A stretch of DNA of 64,000 bases from Burkholderiales bacterium (GTDB taxonomy: Bacteria; Pseudomonadota; Gammaproteobacteria; Burkholderiales; Burkholderiaceae_C), in the NCBI GenBank assembly GCA_016219375.1, contig JACRNC010000003.1, forward strand, positions 222,431 through 286,430. Reading direction: 5' to 3'. Positions within the stretch are counted from its first letter, which is position 1. Each line of letters starts with the position of its first letter. Both the position numbers and the translations under genes were made by a program. Positions 48,753-57,426 of this stretch are shown here, piece after piece. The notes beneath the pieces are model-generated. The model did no database searches. It saw only the letters and a program-made list of their open reading frames with translations, and was not told the origin of the DNA.

Positions 48753-49667
48753 ATGACACTGTCTGAGATGCTCAACATCGGCCTGATGCAGGGCTTTGCC
48801 GGCCTGAGCCTGTTCTCGGTGCTGCTGCTCATGGGCCTGGGCCTGGCCATCATCTTCGGCCAGATGGGCGTGATCAACCTCGCGCACGGCGAGTTCATGA
48901 CCATCGGCGCCTACACCATCTACATGGCCTCCAGCTTCGTGGAGCAGCGCTACCCGGGGCTGATGGCCTACTACTTCCCCGTCGCCATCGGCCTGGCCTT
49001 CATCATGGCCTTCATCGTCGGCTGGCTGGCCGAATGGGCGCTGATCCGCCATCTGTACAAGCGCCCGCTGGACACGCTGCTGGCCACCTGGGGCCTGAGC
49101 CTGGGGCTGCAGCAGTGCTTCCGCACCTTCATCGGCCCCAAGGAGGTCAGCCCCACGCTGCCTGAATGGCTGATGGGCTCCTGGGCGCCGTCCGAGGGGC
49201 TGGACATCCCCATCAACGGCCTCTTCGTCATGGGCCTGACGCTGCTCGTGACCGCCTGCGTGCTGATCGCGCTCTACAAGTCGCGCTGGGGGCTGCGGGT
49301 GCGAGCCTCGGTGTCCAACCGCACGATGGCCAATGCCATCGGCATCAACACCGCGCGCACCGACCGGCTCACCTTTGCCATCGGCTGCGGCATCGCCGGC
49401 ATCGCCGGTGCGGCCTTCACCACCATCGGCTCCACCGGCCCGACCAGCGGCTCGCTCTACATCGTCGACGCCTTCCTCGTGGTCACCTTCGGCGGCGCCG
49501 CCAGCCTGCTGGGCACGGTGGTGTCGGCCTTCGGTATCGCCCAGACGCAGTCGATCAGCGAGTTCTTCATCACCGGCTCGATGGCCAAGGTGCTGACGCT
49601 GAGCCTGATCGTCATCATCTTGATGATGCGTCCGCAGGGGTTGTTCGCGTCGAAGGTGCGGCGCTGA
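48753..49667 (+). CDS. fmdE: Amide/urea ABC transporter permease (LivH/UrtB-like)
   Basis: The product is 304 residues from ATG 48753 with GCGGAG upstream. It has about eight transmembrane helices and the branched-chain/urea permease signatures GLGLAIIFGQMGVINLAHGEFMTIGAY, RASVSNRTMANAIGINTARTDRLTFAIGCGIAGIAGAAFTTIG and DAFLVVTFGGAASLLGTVVSAFGIAQTQSISEFF. It forms half of the membrane channel; its partner permease lies 4.8 kb further on, across an accessory insert. A terminator follows directly, so this transcript carries only the first two transporter genes. Confidence 0.9.
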   Translation: MTLSEMLNIGLMQGFAGLSLFSVLLLMGLGLAIIFGQMGVINLAHGEFMTIGAYTIYMASSFVEQRYPGLMAYYFPVAIGLAFIMAFIVGWLAEWALIRHLYKRPLDTLLATWGLSLGLQQCFRTFIGPKEVSPTLPEWLMGSWAPSEGLDIPINGLFVMGLTLLVTACVLIALYKSRWGLRVRASVSNRTMANAIGINTARTDRLTFAIGCGIAGIAGAAFTTIGSTGPTSGSLYIVDAFLVVTFGGAASLLGTVVSAFGIAQTQSISEFFITGSMAKVLTLSLIVIILMMRPQGLFASKVRR

Positions 49668-49722
49668 GCGGAGCCATTGCGGCATGCCCGTGAAGGCGGG
49701 CACCCGGCCGCCCGCTTGGGAG

Positions 49723-49750
49723 CAGCCCGCCTTGTGCGGGCTGTTTCGTT
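49723..49750 (+). terminator. Rho-independent terminator after the first permease gene
   Basis: CAGCCCGC, loop CTTGT, GCGGGCTG is a perfect 8-bp stem followed by TTTCGTT, about 55 bases after the permease stop. It separates the binding protein/permease transcript from the accessory genes. Confidence 0.85.
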
Positions 49751-49780
49751 CAGGGCTCCTGCTGGTCCGCCTGGCCCGCG

Positions 49781-49792
49781 TTGTATATACAA
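49781..49792. promoter_or_regulatory. Palindromic promoter/operator of the BrnT-like toxin operon
   Basis: TTGTATATACAA is a perfect 12-base palindrome containing a TATATA box, 22 bases before the toxin ATG. A near copy (TTGTGTATATACAA) occurs inside the toxin gene near 50006-50019. This fits autoregulation by the antitoxin complex. Confidence 0.6.
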
Positions 49793-49813
49793 TTGCGGCT
49801 GGGAGGAAGGGCA

Positions 49814-50110
49814 ATGGAGAACTTAAGAATCTCCGACGCGATTGCGGTCAAGCTGCGTGACAAGCACGGTGTCGAGAGACGAGAAGTTGAAAACTGCTTC
49901 GCGAATCGCGAAGGACGACTGCTTCTGGACACGCGCGCCAGGCACCGAACGCATCCACCGACGCTGTGGTTCATCGCCAAGACCAATAGCGGCCGGTTGC
50001 TGAAGATTGTGTATATACAAGAAGGGCGTATGGTGACAGTCAAGTCGGCATTCGAGCCCAACGAGGTTGAGCTGCGGCTCTACGCCCGCTTTGGCGGGGT
50101 CTCGTACTGA
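49814..50110 (+). CDS. BrnT-like toxin family protein
   Basis: The product is 98 residues from ATG 49814, after GGAGGAAGGGCA. The pattern ISDAIAVKLRDKHGVERREVENCFANREGRLLLDTR - HPPTLWFIAKTNSGRLLKIVYIQEG - KSAFEPNEVELRLYARFG resembles small BrnT/RelE-like proteins. In databases these often carry the misleading label ADP-ribosyl-(dinitrogen reductase) hydrolase. It would be an mRNA-cleaving toxin. It is paired with the 114-residue gene 37 bases downstream. The gene is in the accessory insert and is more A/T-rich than its neighbours. The activity assignment is inferred. Confidence 0.68.
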   Translation: MENLRISDAIAVKLRDKHGVERREVENCFANREGRLLLDTRARHRTHPPTLWFIAKTNSGRLLKIVYIQEGRMVTVKSAFEPNEVELRLYARFGGVSY

Positions 50111-50147
50111 GCGCTTTCGCTCTGGATGTGAAGGAAGGGTGGTTTCC

Positions 50148-50492
50148 ATGGCCACAGCAAAGAAGATCATCAACACGCCCAAGGCGTGGGAAGAAGGGCT
50201 TCTCGGGCGAGACGAGGAGTACGTTGCCATTGCCGGCCCCGAACATGAATCCGCGCTGGACGAGGCGCTGGGCATGCAGGCCATCTCCATCCGGTTGCCG
50301 CGGCAATTGGTGGATCACTACAAGCTCATCGCGCACTTCCACGGCGTGGGCTATCAGCCGCTGATGCGTGATGTGCTGGCGCGCTTCGTGCCCGCAGCGC
50401 TCAAAGAGGTTCTGGAAGCTGAGCAGGCGAAAGCCGTCAAGGCCAGCGAGCAGGCGACCCTGCCGCGCAGCCGCAAGAAGCGGGCGGCCTAA
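50148..50492 (+). CDS. BrnA/CopG-like antitoxin, partner of the BrnT-like protein
   Basis: The product is 114 residues from ATG 50148 with GGAAGGG upstream. The N-terminal half (NTPKAWEEGLLGRDEEYVAIAGPEHESALDEALG) resembles the toxin-wrapping part of BrnA-type antitoxins. The C-terminal half is ribbon-helix-helix-like: MQAISIRLPRQLVDHYKLIAHFHGVGYQPLMRDVLARFVP. A basic tail (SRKKRAA) ends it. It probably neutralises the toxin and represses the palindromic promoter at 49781. Confidence 0.72.
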   Translation: MATAKKIINTPKAWEEGLLGRDEEYVAIAGPEHESALDEALGMQAISIRLPRQLVDHYKLIAHFHGVGYQPLMRDVLARFVPAALKEVLEAEQAKAVKASEQATLPRSRKKRAA

Positions 50493-50509
50493 CGCCTCGG
50501 AGCACGGGG

Positions 50510-50716
50510 ATGCCCGAATCCAGGATGACCACCCGCGGGCGCACCACCGTGCCGCCCACGATCCGTGAGCACCTGGCCGTGCAGCCGGGTGCCCGCTTGG
50601 TGTGGCAGCTGATGCCCACCGGCACGGTGAGCGTGCGGGTCAAGGGCGAACCGGCGGAGCAGTCGGCCGGTGGCCGGGGCGTGCAGGCCGCCGCCCCGGC
50701 GCCGCCGCGCTCATGA
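50510..50716 (+). CDS. AbrB/MazE-like swapped-hairpin protein
   Basis: The 68-residue protein begins ESRMTTRGRTTVPPTIREHLAVQPGARLVWQLMPTGTVSVRV, the usual AbrB/SpoVT swapped-hairpin DNA-binding fold found in antitoxins. The tail is Gly/Ala-rich without a defined fold. No PIN or MazF toxin follows: the next frame is on the other strand. It may therefore be an orphan antitoxin or regulator left by deletion. It lies 17 bases after the CopG-like gene. Confidence 0.68.
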   Translation: MPESRMTTRGRTTVPPTIREHLAVQPGARLVWQLMPTGTVSVRVKGEPAEQSAGGRGVQAAAPAPPRS

Positions 50717-50722
50717 CCGCAT

Positions 50723-52120
50723 CTACCAGGGCCTGAACCGCCGCTCCTGCTGCGCATGCCGGGCGCCCTGCCAGGTTTCCAGCGTGACCTGCAGCAGCAG
50801 ATCGGTGGGTGAGCCCGGTGCGCGGCGCAGATGGGCCTGGGCGATGTGCCAGCCGTGGTCGCGGTGGATGTGGGGTTCCTGCAGCCAGTCGGCCAGGCGC
50901 TGCACCCAGGGCATGGAGCGGTGCGGGGCCGGGTCCGGCGTGACGGTGCGCTGCAGCAGGTCGATGTGCACCTCGGTCAGCTGTCCGGTCAGCAGCACCT
51001 CGTGCAGGGCGTCGCCGCGCCACTGGATGTGGTCGGCGATGACGTTGACGATGACCATCAGGCTGCGGTTGCCCCGCACCCTGGGGCGAGCGGGCTCGGG
51101 CGGCAGGCCGGCGACTGCTTCCACGCACTCGGCCAGCTCCAGCAGGCGGGGGGCGCAGTCGGGCGTCAGGCGCTGGGCGCCGTCGGGTTGGCGGGATACG
51201 CCCAACGCCAGTTCGTATCCCGGCCCCCAGCGCTCCTGACGGGCCTTGAGCAGCTTCTGGCAGGTGTAGAGATCGCGGTCGCGCTCGTGGTGCGCCAGCA
51301 CCCAGCCGCCCGAGTGGACGCTGCGGCGGCGATGAAGGGCGGGCACCTCCTCGTGCAGCCGGTGCTGCAGGCGGGGCGTCAAGCGGGCGAGCAGGGCGTC
51401 GGCCACGGCCAGGATCTGCGCGGGGCCCAGCATGCCGAGCACCGCACTCAGCTCGCCGTGGTCCAGCGGCGCGGCATCGGTGCCACGAACGATCAGGGCC
51501 TGGGCCAGCCAGCGCAGGTGGCCGGCCACCAAGCGGGCGGTGACCGTGGGGATGCGGCGGTGGAGCAGCGCCGCGTCGGGCTTGGGCGGGCCGAAGGGCT
51601 CCGGCGGCGCCCACGGCACGGCGGGCCTGGAGTAGCCCTGCGGCCGGGGCCAGCCCATCTCGCGCAGCAGGCGGCCCAGGCGGGGCACGTCGGGCAGCAG
51701 GGACGGCAGCGACGCGCGCACGGCCGGCTCCATGAGCGGCAGCTTGCCTCGGTCGAAGTACAGCGGAGACGCCAATTCCCGCGCCACCGGCCAGCCCATC
51801 TCCTTCAGGCAGCGGTACACCCGGTACGGCTGTGGCAGCAGGGTGGGGACGCCAAACGAGCCGATGTCGGGATGCTCCAGGTCGTCCGGCCACCACATGT
51901 GCCGCACAGAGGGCGCGGGGGAGGCCGCGGGCGGTGGCACAGCGGGCCGGGCGGCGGCCGGCGGGCGCACCGGGTCGTCGGGCCACCAGATGGGCGGGGT
52001 GGGTGGCGGGGCTGCCGCAGACGTTGTCGATCCGGCGGCGGGCGGGTCCGGCGGAGCCGGCTCGGGCACGTGCTCGCGCCAGGTGAGCAGGTCGTCTTCC
52101 CAGCGCGGCTTGCGGGTCAT
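50723..52120 (-). CDS. Unrecognised 465-residue protein with WWPDD and EMGWP repeats
   Basis: I do not recognise this family. The N-terminal ~90 residues are Pro/Ala-rich and carry two WWPDD motifs (PPIWWPDDPV and RHMWWPDDLEH). Two similar blocks follow (PYRVYRCLKEMGWPVARELASPLYF and VPRLGRLLREMGWPRPQGYSRP), suggesting an internal duplication. The C-terminal two thirds are helical with no catalytic motif I can name (LTARLVAGHLRWLAQALIV, GPAQILAVADALLARLTPRLQHRL, NRSLMVIVNVIADHIQWRGDALHEVLLTG). The ATG overlaps the stop of the decayed methyltransferase (TCATGA), so the two were once a coupled operon. Possible roles include defence or plasmid partition; neither is shown. Confidence 0.7.
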   Translation of the reverse strand: MTRKPRWEDDLLTWREHVPEPAPPDPPAAGSTTSAAAPPPTPPIWWPDDPVRPPAAARPAVPPPAASPAPSVRHMWWPDDLEHPDIGSFGVPTLLPQPYRVYRCLKEMGWPVARELASPLYFDRGKLPLMEPAVRASLPSLLPDVPRLGRLLREMGWPRPQGYSRPAVPWAPPEPFGPPKPDAALLHRRIPTVTARLVAGHLRWLAQALIVRGTDAAPLDHGELSAVLGMLGPAQILAVADALLARLTPRLQHRLHEEVPALHRRRSVHSGGWVLAHHERDRDLYTCQKLLKARQERWGPGYELALGVSRQPDGAQRLTPDCAPRLLELAECVEAVAGLPPEPARPRVRGNRSLMVIVNVIADHIQWRGDALHEVLLTGQLTEVHIDLLQRTVTPDPAPHRSMPWVQRLADWLQEPHIHRDHGWHIAQAHLRRAPGSPTDLLLQVTLETWQGARHAQQERRFRPW

Positions 52121-52369
52121 GAGGCGGCTCGCTGCAGGTTCAGCGCCAGCAGGCGGCGCAGGATCTCGTCATCGGGGAGGGCGGGGCGTGTAGTCGGCCC
52201 AGCCGACGTAGTCATCGGCCGCGTGCGGGCTGCTGGCCGCGCCGGTGGGGGCATCGACCTGCAGCACCGCGCACAGCTCGATGAAGTGCTGCTGCGCCCC
52301 CTGCCGCTCGTTCAGCGCGTGGCACGCGCCGCCCGGCCCCCATTTGTCGATGAATGCTTGGAGGCTCAT
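52117..52369 (-). pseudogene. Collapsed remnant of a class I DNA methyltransferase (MmeI-like group)
   Basis: An ATG at 52369 opens MSLQAFIDKWGPGGACHALN then QGAQQHFIELCAVLQVDAP, the standard N-terminus of large restriction-modification methyltransferases of the MmeI/class I SAM type. It then runs straight into a C-terminus-like YVGWADYTPRP. After a one-base frame change in a C-run it continues ALPDDEILRRLLALNLQRAAS and stop at 52117, again the standard end of that family. An intact protein is near 900 or more residues; about 85 remain, so the SAM and catalytic motifs have been deleted. The stop overlaps the start of the 465-residue gene. It is non-functional as an enzyme. Confidence 0.72.
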
Positions 52370-52434
52370 GGCGCGGGGATTTCACCATGTGGGCTGCCGC
52401 CGGCAGCCCGCCCGCGCAGGCGGGTGGGGCGGGG

Positions 52435-54207
<1,773 letters not shown>

Positions 54208-54295
54208 GGGGCGGGCAGGCAGGGGGCCACGGAGCAGTCGCCCAGCTTACGCAGCCGGCGCCGCGGCCAAGGCCGGATGAAGGGGGCGGGGGGCG

Positions 54296-54331
54296 GCCTG
54301 TTCCGCGGCATGTTGCGCGGCCTTTTGCGCA
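54296..54331. repeat. Three 12-base imperfect repeats upstream of the second permease
   Basis: GCCTGTTCCGCG, GCATGTTGCGCG and GCCTTTTGCGCA follow each other about 36 bases before operator site 3. They are weakly conserved; function is unknown. Confidence 0.4.
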
Positions 54332-54366
54332 GCCCGCCCGCGCCGCGCGGCCGACCGCGGCGGCGC

Positions 54367-54382
54367 TACGTCATTCAACGTA
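54367..54382. promoter_or_regulatory. Palindromic operator candidate, site 3 (before the second permease)
   Basis: TACGTCATTCAACGTA (TACGT and ACGTA halves) lies 79 bases before the preferred permease ATG. It shares the 14-base core with sites 1 and 2. CTCCTAAGCT starts 19 bases downstream, parallel to CTCCTAACCT at site 2, which points to a second regulated promoter for the distal operon. Confidence 0.65.
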
Positions 54383-54461
54383 TCAGGGGAAACGGCAGCG
54401 GCTCCTAAGCTGCCAGGCATCGCATCCCACTTGTGCAGCCTTGGTGATGGAGAGGCCCCCG

Positions 54462-55691
54462 ATGCCCCTGAGACTCTTCAACTGGATCCGCGCCTCCGGC
54501 GTGGGCAGCCTGGTCATCCTGGCCATCGTGCTGCTGGTGGTCTTCCCGCTCGTGCTGGAGCCCTTCCGCCTCAACATGGTGGGCAAGTACCTGACCTACG
54601 GCTTCGTCGCCATCGGCCTGGTGATGCTGTGGGGCTGGGGCGGCACGCTGAGCCTGGGGCAGGGCGTGTTCTTCGGCCTGGGCGGCTATGCGATGGCCAT
54701 GTTCCTGAAGCTGGAGGCCTCCAGCCCCGAGAACACCGCCATCCAGTCCACGCCGGGCATCCCGGACTTCATGGACTGGAACCAAGTGACGCAGCTGCCG
54801 CTGTGGTGGGAGCCGTTCCGCCACCTGCCGCTGGCGCTCATCGCCGTGGTGGCGGTGCCCACGCTGCTGGCCTTCATCGTCAGCTATGCGATGTTCAAGC
54901 GGCGCGTGGGCGGGGTGTACTTCGCCATCATCACGCAGGCCGTGGCGCTGATCCTGACCGTGCTGATCATCGGCCAGCAGGGCTACACCGGTGGTGTCAA
55001 CGGCATCACCGACCTGCGCACGCTGCTGGGCTGGGACATCCGCAGCGATGCGGCCAAGACCACGCTGTACTTCGTGTGCTGCGCCGTGCTGCTGGCCAGC
55101 ATGCTGCTGTGCCTGGGGATCCAGCGCAGCAAGCTGGGCACGCTGCTGCTGGCCATGCGCGACAAGGAAGACCGCGTGCGCTTCTCCGGCTACGACGTGT
55201 CGATGTTCAAGGTCTTCAGCTTCTGCCTGGCCGCGGCGCTCTCAGGCATCGGCGGGGCGCTGTTCACGCTGCAGGTGGGCTTCATGTCGCCCAGCTTCGT
55301 CGGCATCGTGCCGTCCATCGAGATGGTGATCTTCGCCGCGGTGGGCGGGCGCATGAGCCTGGTCGGTGCGGTCTACGGCGCGCTGCTGGTCAACTGGGGC
55401 AAGACGTACTTCTCTGAAGCCGCGCCGGACCTGTGGCTCTTCCTGATGGCGGCTCTGTTCATCGGCGTGGTGATGGCCTTCCCCAACGGGCTGGCCGGCC
55501 TGTACGAGGAAAAGCTCAAGCCCTGGTGGGCCCGGCGCCGGGCGGACATGGCGCAGCAGAAGACCCGCCGCGCGGCGCGTGAGGCCGACGAGGCCGCCGC
55601 CCCGCCCGCATCCCCGGGATCGACCGCAGCGCCGCTGGCCGAGCCCCGCGCCACGCCCCTGCCCGGCAGCATCAGCGGTCAGCGCGCCTGA
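54462..55691 (+). CDS. fmdF: Amide/urea ABC transporter permease (LivM/UrtC-like)
   Basis: The product is 409 residues from ATG 54462, preceded by GGAGAGG; a TTG at 54441 is also open. It has about ten transmembrane helices with KYLTYGFVAIGLVMLWGWGGTLSLGQGVFFGLGGYAMAMFLK, YTGGVNGITDL, RDKEDRVRFSGYDVSMFKVFSFCLAAALSGIGGALF and IEMVIFAAVGGRMSLVGAVYGALLVNWGKTYFSE, as in UrtC/FmdF. A ~60-residue cytoplasmic Ala/Pro tail ends it. It pairs with the LivH-like permease at 48753 to form the channel. It is first gene of the distal transcript. Confidence 0.9.
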   Translation: MPLRLFNWIRASGVGSLVILAIVLLVVFPLVLEPFRLNMVGKYLTYGFVAIGLVMLWGWGGTLSLGQGVFFGLGGYAMAMFLKLEASSPENTAIQSTPGIPDFMDWNQVTQLPLWWEPFRHLPLALIAVVAVPTLLAFIVSYAMFKRRVGGVYFAIITQAVALILTVLIIGQQGYTGGVNGITDLRTLLGWDIRSDAAKTTLYFVCCAVLLASMLLCLGIQRSKLGTLLLAMRDKEDRVRFSGYDVSMFKVFSFCLAAALSGIGGALFTLQVGFMSPSFVGIVPSIEMVIFAAVGGRMSLVGAVYGALLVNWGKTYFSEAAPDLWLFLMAALFIGVVMAFPNGLAGLYEEKLKPWWARRRADMAQQKTRRAAREADEAAAPPASPGSTAAPLAEPRATPLPGSISGQRA

Positions 55692-55717
55692 GCCACCCAC
55701 CACGAAAGACAACCGGC

Positions 55718-56461
55718 ATGAGCAATACCGACTTCGTCCTGGCGGTGGAAGACCTCACCGTCGCCTTCGACGGCTTCAAGGCCATCGACAACCTCACGCT
55801 CTACATCGACCGCGGCGAGCTGCGCGTGATCATCGGCCCCAACGGCGCGGGCAAGACCACGCTGCTGGACCTGATCTGCGGCAAGACCAAGGCCTCGGCC
55901 GGCAGCATCAAGTTCAAGAACCACGAGATGACCAAGTTGCCCGAGCACAAGATCGTGCGCGCCGGCATCGGCCGCAAGTTCCAGACGCCGTCCATCTACG
56001 AGAACCTGAGCGTCTTCAAGAACCTGGAGGTCTCCTTCCCCAGCGGGCGCAGCGTGTTCGGCGCGCTGGGCTTTCGCTGCACCGATGAGGTCAAGGCGCG
56101 CGTGCAGGCCGTGGCCCAGGAGATCGGGCTGGCGGATCAGCTGCACACCGAGTCCGGCCTGCTGTCGCACGGGCAGAAGCAGTGGCTGGAGATCGGCATG
56201 CTGCTGATGCAGGACCCGGAGCTGCTGATGCTGGACGAGCCGATTGCCGGCATGAGCCCGCGCGAGCGCGAGCTGACGGCCGAGCTGCTCAAGCGCATCG
56301 CCCAGAACCGGTCCGTGATCGTGATCGAGCACGACATGGACTTCGTCAAGCAGATCGCCCACAAGGTGACGGTGATGCACCAGGGAAAGATCCTGGCCGA
56401 AGGGCCGATGGAGAAGGTGCAGGCCGACCCCAAGGTCATCGACGTCTACCTTGGCCATTGA
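55718..56461 (+). CDS. Amide/urea ABC transporter ATP-binding protein 1 (UrtD/LivG-like)
   Basis: The 247-residue protein has Walker A GPNGAGKTT, the Q-loop region GIGRKFQTPSIYENLSVFKNLEVSF, the signature LSHGQKQWLEIGMLL typical of UrtD-type subunits, Walker B LLMLDEPIAGM, and the H-loop IVIEHDMDFV. It powers uptake with the UrtE-like partner. It lies 27 bases after the permease gene. Confidence 0.92.
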   Translation: MSNTDFVLAVEDLTVAFDGFKAIDNLTLYIDRGELRVIIGPNGAGKTTLLDLICGKTKASAGSIKFKNHEMTKLPEHKIVRAGIGRKFQTPSIYENLSVFKNLEVSFPSGRSVFGALGFRCTDEVKARVQAVAQEIGLADQLHTESGLLSHGQKQWLEIGMLLMQDPELLMLDEPIAGMSPRERELTAELLKRIAQNRSVIVIEHDMDFVKQIAHKVTVMHQGKILAEGPMEKVQADPKVIDVYLGH

Positions 56462-56487
56462 TGGACCACCCCCTACGGCCTGACGGC

Positions 56488-56505
56488 CGCCCCCTCAAGG
56501 GGGCG
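56488..56505. repeat. GC hairpin between the two ATPase genes
   Basis: CGCCCCCT, loop CA, AGGGGGCG is a perfect 8-bp stem in the 133-base gap. It resembles common Burkholderiales intergenic hairpins. It may stabilise or attenuate the transcript between the two ATPase genes. Confidence 0.6.
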
Positions 56506-56594
56506 CCACCGATGGACCGGCGAAGCCGGATCCCTGGTGGCCTGCTTGGTGGGCAATGGTGAAGCGCTGCTCTTAGCGAATGAGGAACCGACAC

Positions 56595-57284
56595 ATGCTC
56601 AACGTCAACGACCTGCACGTGGCCTATGGCCAGAGCGAGGCCCTGCACGGCATCACCTTCACCGCCAATCCGAAGGAGACCGTGGCCATCATGGGCCGCA
56701 ACGGCATGGGCAAGACCACGCTGTTCAAGAGCCTGATGGGCGTGCTGCCCACCAAGAGCGGCACGGTGGAGGTGGCCGGCCAGGACGTCACGCGCGACGA
56801 GAGCTACCGCCGCGTGAAGAAGGGCATCGCCTATGTGCCCCAGGGCCGGATGATCTTCCCGACGCTGACCGTGCAGGAAAACATCGAGACCGGCCTGGAG
56901 AACGCCAGGCACAAGCGCATCCCGGAGGAGATCTATGCGCTCTTTCCGGTGCTGTTCGACATGCGCAAGCGCAAGGGCGGCAACCTGTCCGGCGGCCAGC
57001 AGCAGCAGCTGGCCATCGCCCGCGCGCTGGTCACCGACCCCAAGGTGCTGCTGCTGGACGAGCCCACCGAGGGCATCCAGCCGTCCATCATCAAGGACAT
57101 CGCCAAGGCGCTCAACGAGATCCGCAAGCTGCGCGACATCACCATCGTGGTGTCCGAGCAGGTGCTGAGCTTTGCGCTGGACGTGGCCGATCGCCTCTTC
57201 GTGATCGAGGGCGGGCGCCTGGTGCACGAGACGACACGCGAGAACACCGACGCGGCTCACATCAAGCAGTACCTGTCCGTCTGA
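56595..57284 (+). CDS. Amide/urea ABC transporter ATP-binding protein 2 (UrtE/LivF-like)
   Basis: The product is 229 residues from ATG 56595 after TGAGGAACC. Walker A is GRNGMGKTT, the Q-loop region is GIAYVPQGRMIFPTLTVQENIETGL, the signature is LSGGQQQQLAIARALV, Walker B is VLLLDEPTEGIQPS, and the switch region is IVVSEQVLSFALDVADRLFV (Glu-Gln in place of the usual His, as in LivF/UrtE). It is the second ATPase of the transporter. A 142-base gap with hairpins separates it from formamidase. Confidence 0.92.
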   Translation: MLNVNDLHVAYGQSEALHGITFTANPKETVAIMGRNGMGKTTLFKSLMGVLPTKSGTVEVAGQDVTRDESYRRVKKGIAYVPQGRMIFPTLTVQENIETGLENARHKRIPEEIYALFPVLFDMRKRKGGNLSGGQQQQLAIARALVTDPKVLLLDEPTEGIQPSIIKDIAKALNEIRKLRDITIVVSEQVLSFALDVADRLFVIEGGRLVHETTRENTDAAHIKQYLSV

Positions 57285-57335
57285 ACGTGCCCCCAGGCTT
57301 GTCGCTGCGCGCCTTCGCCACCCCCCGTGGGGGCT

Positions 57336-57366
57336 GACCGGGCTTGGGGCGGCCCGGCGCCCGGTC
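57336..57366. repeat. Intergenic hairpin before the formamidase gene
   Basis: GACCGGGC, 15-base loop, GCCCGGTC forms a perfect 8-bp stem. With the CCCCCCGTGGGGG stretch just upstream it belongs to the type of intergenic hairpin common in Comamonadaceae. It may limit read-through from the transporter genes into fmdA. Confidence 0.55.
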
Positions 57367-57426
57367 GGCAGCCCCTACCGAAACCGAATTCCCCCGCCCT
57401 CTTCATCTGAGCAGGAGCCACACACC

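Noticed and set aside
48573..49814. A 413-codon leftward frame opposite the first amide permease
   Set aside because: Antisense to a conserved permease; composition typical of a shadow frame.
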